From assembly GCA_020723225.1 (NCBI GenBank), contig DYJG01000187.1:1-5848 (forward strand): DNA of 5,848 nt. Reading direction: 5' to 3'. The first letter of the stretch is position 1. Each line of letters starts with the position of its first letter. This stretch comes from Desulfobacca acetoxidans (GTDB taxonomy: Bacteria > Desulfobacterota > Desulfobaccia > Desulfobaccales > 0-14-0-80-60-11). The position numbers were made by a program, and so were the translations under genes. Shown here piece by piece: positions 1-4,808 of this stretch. A model generated the notes under the pieces. The model was not told where the DNA came from, did no database searches, and saw only the letters and a program-made list of their open reading frames with translations.

Positions 1-74
1 CCATGCTCAAATACGGCATCGACGATATCCGCCTTTTCTTTGAGAACGACCTGCGATTTTTGCGGCAATTCTAA
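1..74 (+). CDS. C-terminal end of an unidentified protein (partial at 5')
   Basis: Plus-strand reading frame 3 is open from the window edge and ends at TAA (72-74). The last residues read MLKYGIDDIRLFFENDLRFL followed by RQF. The mixed charged and aromatic composition looks like a genuine helical C-terminus rather than a shadow frame. It stops just before the end of the converging phosphoesterase gene, with only 4 nt between the two stop codons, which is a typical tail-to-tail gene junction. I do not recognise the family from 23 residues. The Met at position 3 is probably internal, since nothing upstream of it is visible. Confidence 0.55.
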   Translation, partial: MLKYGIDDIRLFFENDLRFLRQF

Positions 75-78
75 TTAA

Positions 79-1113
79 CTATTTCTGCACCGCAAACCGA
101 TCGATGATCCTGGCGGAATAGTTCCCGGCGTTCCAATCCACGCCGACGGCCTGGAACTGGGCGTCGTTCTCGTTCACGTCCCCAACCACGTAGTTGTAAA
201 GGGAAAAGGCGCGGACCTTCCGGCGATCCTGTTTAACCTTAAAGATTTGATCCGGTAAAGCTCCCGCGGCCCCGGTCAGGACCTGGGTAATGCGGCGGGT
301 GATCCAAGGGGCCACCGCTTTGGTGATCACCCAGCGGGAATAAATGTGTTCGTGGCCGCAAAAATAGGCGTCGAACTGGGCGCCCTCCATGATGCCCCAC
401 AGGGTTTTTTTCACTGAGTCATCCGCGGTCCACCCTTCCGGGGAAAAGGCCGGGCCGTGGCTGAGGGCGAACTTGAATTTCTGGGTGGCCCCCCGAGCCT
501 GGCCGGAAAACCAGGCCAATTGCTCGGCATCCAGGCCGTTGTTCCAATTGCTGCCGTCGGGTTTAAAGCCGAAGGTGTCCAGGACCACAAAGAAGGCATT
601 TTCATGGGCCAGGGAATATGCCAGTTTCTTATAATTGGGGGGGCCGTTGTCCGGCATATCGAAATAGGGCGGGTCGGAGAAATCTTCCTGAAATTTCTGT
701 TCCATTTCTTTAGACGGCGGCCACCCCTTGGACGGATAAAGGTCCCGGTTGCCGACGGATACGTAAATCTTTATGCCCGCCTGGGCCAGGGGTTGCATGG
801 CTGCTTTCCAATCCGGAATATAATAATGCCTGTTGGCAGGGTCTGGCGGACCCGCCAAATCCTGGTAGGCCTTGGTCACCAGGTCCCCCAGGAAAAAAAC
901 CATCTCCGGCCGGGGATTCAGCTCCAGGATTTGCCCTCGAAGATATTCCAGGCAGGCCAGATTGAGCCCCGCTTTGTTGGTCTCGTTGTCCGGGCTGTCG
1001 GCCATGACCACGAATCGGAAGGCATAGGCCTGGGAGGTGACGGACAGGAGAACGGCAAGAATGAAAATAAATCCTAACCATCCAAGCCGGGGTTTGCGCA
1101 TACCAAGTTTCAT
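79..1113 (-). CDS. Exported calcineurin-like metallophosphoesterase with altered metal-site motifs
   Basis: This 344-residue protein begins with a signal peptide: a basic start (MKLGMRKPR), a hydrophobic core at about residues 11-26, and a likely cleavage after AYA (residue 31). It should therefore act in the periplasm or outside the cell. The calcineurin-like phosphoesterase signature follows in order: FVVMADSP (D39), LGDLV (D77), GNRD (N122), SHG (H219) and GHEH (H254, H256). In the family these residues bind two metal ions that hydrolyse a phosphate ester. Two positions are unusual. The normal DxH motif is DSP here, so a metal-binding His is lost, and the normal GNH(D/E) reads GNRD, so the catalytic His is Arg. 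The protein may have one metal site, altered chemistry or a binding role. The substrate is unknown. The chosen ATG has GAGG 7 nt upstream; a second Met at residue 5 is possible. Stop is TAG. Confidence 0.85.
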   Translation of the reverse strand: MKLGMRKPRLGWLGFIFILAVLLSVTSQAYAFRFVVMADSPDNETNKAGLNLACLEYLRGQILELNPRPEMVFFLGDLVTKAYQDLAGPPDPANRHYYIPDWKAAMQPLAQAGIKIYVSVGNRDLYPSKGWPPSKEMEQKFQEDFSDPPYFDMPDNGPPNYKKLAYSLAHENAFFVVLDTFGFKPDGSNWNNGLDAEQLAWFSGQARGATQKFKFALSHGPAFSPEGWTADDSVKKTLWGIMEGAQFDAYFCGHEHIYSRWVITKAVAPWITRRITQVLTGAAGALPDQIFKVKQDRRKVRAFSLYNYVVGDVNENDAQFQAVGVDWNAGNYSARIIDRFAVQK

Positions 1114-1156
1114 GTTTGCCTCACAAGGTTAATTATTAATGGCTGCCGGTAGTCAG

Positions 1157-1170
1157 ACAGCCCGGGCTGT
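1157..1170. repeat. Perfect 14-bp palindrome (operator-like or hairpin)
   Basis: ACAGCCCGGGCTGT equals its own reverse complement. It lies about 45 nt upstream of the phosphoesterase start, between that gene and the kinase remnant. It could be a site for a dimeric regulator, or in RNA a 5-bp hairpin with a CCGG loop. No T-tract follows on either strand, so it is not an obvious terminator. Further upstream on the minus strand is a perfect TATAAT (1222-1227) without a good -35 box, so a phosphoesterase promoter upstream of this palindrome is possible but unproven. Confidence 0.45.
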
Positions 1171-1251
1171 TGTCCCGATCTTTAGACCTTTTCGGAATTA
1201 TGCCCATTAGCCATAAGCGCGATTATAAATAATAACAAATATTGCGCCTTT

Positions 1252-1275
1252 CTTCGCGTCTTGGCGTCTTTGCGT
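1252..1275. repeat. Three tandem octamers CTTNGCGT (dispersed-repeat type)
   Basis: CTTCGCGT, CTTGGCGT and CTTTGCGT follow one another without gaps and are then followed by GAGG. The block begins just after the end of the original kinase reading frame (stop at 1281-1283 on the minus strand). From memory, sequences of the type CTTTGCGTCTTTGCGTGAG recur in intergenic DNA of many unrelated environmental bacteria and often generate spurious ORFs. I therefore call it a dispersed intergenic repeat; its function is unknown. Confidence 0.6.
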
Positions 1276-1280
1276 GAGGT

Positions 1281-1433
1281 CTATTTAAGATCATTCTTCT
1301 CAGCAGGGATAAATTCCCGGGGCAGGGTGAAGAAGAAGACGGCTCCTTCCCCGGGCTTGCCTTCCGCCCAGACCCGGCCGCCGTGGCGGTGGACGATGCG
1401 GCTGACCAGGGCCAGGCCGATGCCGGCGCCTTC
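1281..1433 (-). pseudogene. Severed 3' end of the histidine kinase gene (G2 box and end of ATPase domain)
   Basis: Reading on in the kinase frame past the TAG at 1434-1436 gives 50 intact codons and then a TAG at 1281-1283. The translation contains EGAGIGLALV, the G2 glycine box that closes the ATP lid in HATPase_c domains, then HRHGGRVWAEGKPGEGAVFF, the usual last strands of the domain, and a short charged tail. No frameshift is needed. Related kinases commonly read DEYEGTGIGLA here, so the stop most simply derives from a Tyr codon (TAC or TAT to TAG). This fragment has no start codon or ribosome site of its own and would be expressed only by readthrough. The good preservation suggests a recent mutation or a sequence error. 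Confidence 0.8.
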
Positions 1434-2849
1434 CTATTCATCCGGACCATGAAGTCGTCGGGAGCTTTCAAAGATTTTCCCGGCGTACTGCATCTCAAAG
1501 CCGATGCCGTTGTCTTTGACATAGTAGACGTCCTCCCGCTCTTCGCTCCGGCCTCCCACCTCAATTACCGGGGCTTCCCTGGTTTGGGTGAATTTGCGGG
1601 CGTTGGCCAGGAGATTGTCCCAGACCTGCCGCAGCAACACCAAGTCTCCCCGGGCGGAGGGCAGGGTCTTGATGGTCAATTCCGGGACTCTGGCCGCAGC
1701 CCCGGTTTGCTCGGCAAATACGGATAGGGCCAGCTCCTCCATATTAACTTCACAAAAACTCAGTTCCCGGCGTTCCATGCGGGAAAGATCCAGGAGGCTG
1801 CAAATGAGGAGCCGCATTTTTTGGGTATTGTCCTGAATGATGGCCAGGAACTTACGGGCTTCTTCATCCAGCTTGTCCACGTACTCCTCCTGCAATATCT
1901 GGGAAAAACCGGTAATCGCCCTGAGCGGCGCCTGCAGGTCGTGGGACGCGGAGTAGCTGAAGGCCTCCAGTTCCCGGTTGGTGGCCTCCAATTGTTCCAC
2001 CCGCCTAAGCAGTTCGGCATTAAGCTCCTTGATGGTATCCCGGTCCTTTTCCAGCACTTCCTTATGCAGCTTCAGATCCCGGAACAACAGGTCAAAGGGC
2101 TTTACCAGGCCCGTCTCGATGATGGCTTTATAGATGCAGAAAAAGGCCATGATCTTGAACAGGTGGCCCACCATGTTAGAGAAACCGTAGACACTGATGT
2201 AAAAAGTGAAGGCCAGTTCGGAACCGATGGTCAGGAGGATGGAGATTACCAGGAGGCGCAGGACCGAGGGGTCGAAGTCCCGTTTTTGACGCAGCAGAAA
2301 CGCCATGGCCCCCAGGAGGATAACAGAGATGAGATACTCGCTGTTCTTTTTGAAAGCGGTCAAGCCGCGGCCTTCCACAAAGCAGTCGGGGAAGATTTGC
2401 CAATGGAAAATACTGAGCAGCAAAAGCGCAGTGGCCAGAAAATAGCCCAAAAAGACCAGTCCGGGGCGCAGACGGCGATGGAGCAATAATGGCGCGGCCA
2501 GGAAGGTGAGGCTCTGGAGATAGCGGGCCGCGATCCAGAGTTGGGTGGGCAGATTGGCGTCGTAACCCGGAAAGACGCCCATGCCTTTATAGGCCAAGGT
2601 ATGGATCAGGTCCAGAAAAGCGATGAAGAGCAGGCCGATGCCCAGGAAGAGCAGATAATTATTGGCAATGACCCGGCGGGAGTTCCAGGCCAGGGCAAAG
2701 ACCCCACCAGCAATGATGATGCTGAAAATTTCGGCGACACTGTGGAAGAGGAGAAAGCTGTAAAGGCTGGAAAGATACAGGCTCAGGAGGAGGATGGTCC
2801 AGAGCAGGATGGAAACTGTCAGGCGAAAATAAACAGGGCGATAGTCCAT
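1434..2849 (-). CDS. MASE3-type membrane sensor histidine kinase, truncated by an in-frame TAG
   Basis: The 471-residue product is a membrane sensor kinase lacking its end. Residues about 10-245 form a multi-helix membrane region with features I associate with the MASE3 sensor domain (FLDLIHTLAYKGMGVFPGYD at 78-97, LWIAARYLQS at 104-113). A coiled-coil linker spans about 255-297. The HisKA domain has the phosphoacceptor in SASHDLQAPLR (H303). The ATPase domain has the N box DNLLANARKF (N412, N416) and the G1 box DNGIGF (446-451). The F box reads KIFESSRRLH, where relatives usually have a Phe at residue 463. The protein then stops at PDE, before the G2 box that is still encoded downstream (1281-1433), so ATP binding should be impaired unless the stop is read through. 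No response regulator is in the window, and the ligand is unknown. There is no Shine-Dalgarno sequence; the predicted transcript start is about 8 nt before the ATG. Confidence 0.85.
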   Translation of the reverse strand: MDYRPVYFRLTVSILLWTILLLSLYLSSLYSFLLFHSVAEIFSIIIAGGVFALAWNSRRVIANNYLLFLGIGLLFIAFLDLIHTLAYKGMGVFPGYDANLPTQLWIAARYLQSLTFLAAPLLLHRRLRPGLVFLGYFLATALLLLSIFHWQIFPDCFVEGRGLTAFKKNSEYLISVILLGAMAFLLRQKRDFDPSVLRLLVISILLTIGSELAFTFYISVYGFSNMVGHLFKIMAFFCIYKAIIETGLVKPFDLLFRDLKLHKEVLEKDRDTIKELNAELLRRVEQLEATNRELEAFSYSASHDLQAPLRAITGFSQILQEEYVDKLDEEARKFLAIIQDNTQKMRLLICSLLDLSRMERRELSFCEVNMEELALSVFAEQTGAAARVPELTIKTLPSARGDLVLLRQVWDNLLANARKFTQTREAPVIEVGGRSEEREDVYYVKDNGIGFEMQYAGKIFESSRRLHGPDE

Positions 2850-2863
2850 TGATAAGTCATACT

Positions 2864-2892
2864 AATTTAACACATAAATCGAAAAATGGCAA
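2864..2892 (-). promoter_or_regulatory. Predicted sigma70-type promoter of the histidine kinase gene
   Basis: Minus strand: -35 box TTGCCA (2887-2892, 5 of 6 consensus bases), a 17-nt spacer, and -10 box TAAATT (2864-2869, 4 of 6) preceded by an extended TGT. Transcription would start near 2857, leaving only about 8 nt of leader before the kinase ATG, which fits the missing ribosome-binding site. The -35 box shares bases with the T-tract of the terminator just upstream. Confidence 0.5.
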
Positions 2893-2919
2893 AAAAGGCC
2901 GGAAGCCATGCTTCCGGCC
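2882..2919 (-). terminator. Strong intrinsic terminator after the DUF3568-like gene
   Basis: On the minus strand GGCCGGAAGC pairs perfectly with GCTTCCGGCC (10 bp, plus-strand 2897-2919) around a 3-nt loop. It is followed by six Ts, then GCCA and five more Ts. It lies 37 nt beyond the stop of the 2957-3376 gene and would end the lipoprotein/nth/DUF3568 transcript before the kinase gene. Confidence 0.9.
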
Positions 2920-2956
2920 GGATCTCCCAATCTAATATCTTTATTCCGAGCAACCC

Positions 2957-3376
2957 TTAAGCGTCCGGCTGCATACCCAGGTGGTGCATGACCCGGCGGT
3001 TGAAATAAGCGGAAGCATCCTGGTTGCCCATCATGCCGAAGCGCACCTTGAGGGTGGTGATCTGGTTGGGCCGGCCGATGAGATGAATCTTCACGGTGGT
3101 GTCCGGAGGCTGCACCGCCTCGATTTTAGATTCCAAGGGGCCGTATTGCTGGCCCGCGACCTTGAGCTTCAAGTCGTTGCAGGCCAGCAGGCAGGCGTTC
3201 CACACCTCCTGCATGGGCCTGGGATAATCCTTCTCCATGGTGCCTTCGACCCATTTATAGGTGCCGATGGCCGCCACGCCCCCGGCGCTCATAAGCAGCA
3301 TGGGCACGCAAGCCGAGATGAAAAGCAGCCCCATCACCAGTCCCGCCAGCTTTACCCGCAAATGTCTTGTCATCAT
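2957..3376 (-). CDS. DUF3568-like lipoprotein
   Basis: This 139-residue protein has a basic start, a hydrophobic segment (residues 9-20) and a lipobox ISAC with the lipidated cysteine at C23, so it should be anchored in a membrane facing the periplasm. The mature part fits what I know as the DUF3568 family: a short Gly/Ala-rich stretch (AGGVAAIGTY), then a Y-W-EG strand and a YPRPMQEVWNACLLACNDLK helix, a KIEA strand near 84-87, and TTLKVRFGMMGNQDAS before a final helix. The family has no established function that I know of. The stop is TAA. Two adjacent ATGs offer starts; AGGGGGAG (about 3382-3389) sits 5 nt from the first and 8 nt from the second. The gene begins 60 nt after nth ends and also has its own promoter candidate. 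C62 and C66 are an extra cysteine pair. Confidence 0.75.
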   Translation of the reverse strand: MMTRHLRVKLAGLVMGLLFISACVPMLLMSAGGVAAIGTYKWVEGTMEKDYPRPMQEVWNACLLACNDLKLKVAGQQYGPLESKIEAVQPPDTTVKIHLIGRPNQITTLKVRFGMMGNQDASAYFNRRVMHHLGMQPDA

Positions 3377-3411
3377 TTAGGCTCCCCCTTTTCCGGGCGA
3401 TATTGCCCTGT

Positions 3412-3440
3412 CTTATGCCATGAATTTTCGTGAGTGTCAA
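3412..3440 (-). promoter_or_regulatory. Predicted promoter of the DUF3568-like gene, overlapping the nth stop codon
   Basis: Minus strand: a perfect -35 box TTGACA (3435-3440), a 17-nt spacer, and -10 box CATAAG (3412-3417, 4 of 6) with an extended TGG directly before it. The -35 box contains the nth stop codon (3437-3439). Transcription would start near 3405, giving a leader of about 28 nt that includes a strong ribosome-binding site. The gene can thus be expressed independently of the nth transcript. Confidence 0.65.
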
Positions 3441-4084
3441 CGCCCCCCGGATGTCGCCTGCCGGCCGTAGTCGCAGTAAGGCAGGATGGGGCAAACGGGG
3501 CATTGGGGTTTCTTCGCCGTGCAGATGGCGCGGCCGTGCCAAATCATCTGGTGTGAGAACTTGGTCCAGCGCTCGCTCGGCACCAGGGGCATGAGGTCGA
3601 ATTCGATTTTCACCGGGTCCTGGTTTTTAGTGAGGCCGATGCGCTGGGAAACCCGGCCCATGTGGGTGTCCACCACGATGCCGGGGATGCCGAAAGCGTT
3701 ACCCAAAATGACGTTGGCGGTCTTGCGGCCGATGCCGGGAAGCTTGACCAGTTCCTCCAGGGAGGCGGGCACTTGGCCGACGAAGTGATCCACCAGGGCC
3801 TTACAAATTCCCTGGACGCTCTTGGCCTTCTGCCGGAAAAAGCCGGTGGCGTGAAAAGCCGCCTCCAGGTCAGCCAGGGGCGCGGCGGCATAGGCCGCGG
3901 CGTCTGGGTATTTCTTGAAGATGGCCGGGGTTTCCTTATTGACCCGGACATCGGTGCATTGGGCCGACAACACGGTGGCCACCAGCAGCTCCAACGGGTT
4001 GGTGAAATCCAGGGTGACGTGGGCATCCCCGTAATGCTCATCCAGGATTTTTAGCACCGGCCCGATTTTTTCCCCGGGGGTCAT
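3437..4084 (-). CDS. nth: Endonuclease III (DNA glycosylase/AP lyase)
   Basis: This 215-residue protein has the expected length for endonuclease III, which removes oxidised pyrimidines from DNA in base excision repair and cuts the strand by beta-elimination. The N-terminal helices contain the family motif LLVATVLSAQCTDVRVNK (residues 33-50). The helix-hairpin-helix is LPGIGRKTANVILG (115-128) with the catalytic lysine K121, and the catalytic aspartate D139 lies in VVDTH. The [4Fe-4S] cluster ligands are complete: C188, C195, C198 and C204, with the classical C-x6-C-x2-C-x5-C spacing. All key residues are present, so it should be active in the cytoplasm. Its ATG overlaps the TGA of the upstream lipoprotein gene (ATGA), with GGGAGA about 11 nt before the start, which suggests coupled translation. 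Confidence 0.96.
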   Translation of the reverse strand: MTPGEKIGPVLKILDEHYGDAHVTLDFTNPLELLVATVLSAQCTDVRVNKETPAIFKKYPDAAAYAAAPLADLEAAFHATGFFRQKAKSVQGICKALVDHFVGQVPASLEELVKLPGIGRKTANVILGNAFGIPGIVVDTHMGRVSQRIGLTKNQDPVKIEFDLMPLVPSERWTKFSHQMIWHGRAICTAKKPQCPVCPILPYCDYGRQATSGGR

Positions 4085-4581
4085 TGAGAAAGACTCTCCC
4101 TCTTTTTTTCCAGGTTTTCCAGGCGGTACTTGATGGCCACGGCCTCCACCTTATCGGCCTCGCCGTTTTTCTGATCAGTGTGGTCCCGTCCGGTCTTGAC
4201 GATGATGGCGTCGGCGCCGATGGCCTTGGCCTGGGTGGTTAATTCGGCCAGGACGCCGGGCGCCAGGGTTCCGGATGGATTAACCGCGGCCGGGCCGGCG
4301 CATTGCAGGAAGGCAAAGGCCTGGTGGGGCCGAGACGGCGGTTTGGTGAGGACTTCCACGGAGTCGGTGGGGGGGTATTTGACCCCCAGGTAAGGGGCAT
4401 AGCCGGAAAGATCGACGTATTGCCTGGGGTTCATGCAGGTCAGCCCCTGGAGGTTGGCGTGCTGGGCCGCGGCGAAAAAGGCCCGGCGCTCGGCGTCGGA
4501 TTGGGATTCCGTCCCGCCGACGCAGCCGCAGAGAAGCAGGGCCGGGAGTAGCAAGAAACAGGGAAGTTTGCAGGTGTTCAT
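4081..4581 (-). CDS. Small lipoprotein of unknown function upstream of nth
   Basis: This 166-residue protein has a signal sequence with a hydrophobic core (residues 9-17) and a lipobox LCGC, giving a lipidated C20. The mature domain has two cysteines (C49, C94) that could form a disulfide in the periplasm. It contains YLGVKYPPTDSVEVL (64-78) and QAKAIGADAIIVKT (117-130). The first element resembles the start of small lipoprotein domains with a 'YPPT..VEV' strand, and the second the '(A)xxxGADA(I/V)' helix-strand seen in DUF4156/YbjQ-like proteins; I cannot assign a family with certainty. The C-terminal tail is highly charged (LENLEKKRESLSQ). Its stop overlaps the nth start, so the two genes share a transcript. 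No clear ribosome-binding site precedes the ATG, but the lipobox position supports this start. Confidence 0.75.
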   Translation of the reverse strand: MNTCKLPCFLLLPALLLCGCVGGTESQSDAERRAFFAAAQHANLQGLTCMNPRQYVDLSGYAPYLGVKYPPTDSVEVLTKPPSRPHQAFAFLQCAGPAAVNPSGTLAPGVLAELTTQAKAIGADAIIVKTGRDHTDQKNGEADKVEAVAIKYRLENLEKKRESLSQ

Positions 4582-4601
4582 AAAAATGGAGATGTTTCCT
4601 A

Positions 4602-4607
4602 ATTATA
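4602..4607 (-). promoter_or_regulatory. Perfect -10 box TATAAT before the lipoprotein/nth genes
   Basis: A TATAAT hexamer on the minus strand lies 21 nt before the lipoprotein ATG and would give a leader of about 14 nt. The -35 region at normal spacing is poor (TTAAAG with an 18-nt spacer). A better TTGAAC at 4635-4640 is 27 nt away, too far for sigma70. Activator dependence is possible. Confidence 0.35.
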
Positions 4608-4634
4608 AATATTTTTCTGCTGTGGCTTTAAAAA

Positions 4635-4655
4635 GTTCAAGGTTCAAGGTTCTAG
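4635..4655. repeat. Three tandem heptamers GTTCAAG
   Basis: GTTCAAG, GTTCAAG and GTTCTAG follow one another without gaps; the last copy has one change. The block lies just upstream of the putative -10 box of the lipoprotein gene. From memory, heptamer-type GTTCAAG strings occur in intergenic DNA of many bacteria and give recurring spurious peptides (SRFKV). The role here is unknown. Confidence 0.6.
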
Positions 4656-4720
4656 ATCAGGCGTTAAAGTACCCACCGGCTAACACACATTATGGAAATT
4701 AGACGGGAATGAATTCTATA

Positions 4721-4735
4721 AATGAAACGTTCATT
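4721..4735. promoter_or_regulatory. Operator-like inverted repeat AATGAA-ACG-TTCATT
   Basis: Two perfect 6-bp arms are separated by 3 nt in an AT-rich stretch. The form recalls operators of TetR-family repressors, but no regulator gene is in the window. Toward the lipoprotein gene it is followed on the minus strand by TATAGA (4715-4720), a possible -10 box, so it could sit in a promoter spacer. This is inference from pattern only. Confidence 0.3.
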
Positions 4736-4755
4736 TTTGTATGATCATGTTGACT

Positions 4756-4777
4756 ATATGAGCATATCTTAGCATAT
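4756..4777. repeat. Overlapping inverted and direct repeats (ATATG-AG-CATAT; AGCATAT twice)
   Basis: ATATGAGCATAT (4756-4767) is an inverted repeat with 5-bp arms. AGCATAT then occurs at 4761-4767 and again at 4771-4777, 10 bp apart start to start. One helical turn between copies is compatible with binding of a protein on one face of DNA. It lies 30-50 nt beyond the end of the membrane-protein gene. Confidence 0.35.
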
Positions 4778-4808
4778 AGAGAAAGGAGTAGAGCCTTTTT
4801 TGTTAATC

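Noticed and set aside
1251..1280. ACGCAAAG on the minus strand as part of a c-di-GMP (GEMM) riboswitch
   Set aside because: Only this short string matches; the surrounding stems of the riboswitch are missing and the string is part of the octamer repeat.
1434..1436. TAG as a pyrrolysine codon
   Set aside because: The site is the ATP lid of a kinase with no reason for pyrrolysine, and TAG is used as an ordinary stop for the phosphoesterase gene. Suppression elsewhere in the genome cannot be excluded from this window.
1821..2489. 222-codon plus-strand ORF inside the kinase gene
   Set aside because: It is antisense to the conserved HisKA and membrane regions, has no recognisable motif, and its composition (Gln, Gly, Asp-rich) is typical of a shadow frame.
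4750..4801. Plus-strand TTGACT ... TATAGA promoter with GGAG and a short AAAGG/CCTTTTTT stem
   Set aside because: The 19-nt spacer is long, no plus-strand gene follows, and the 5-bp A/T-rich stem is too weak to call a terminator.
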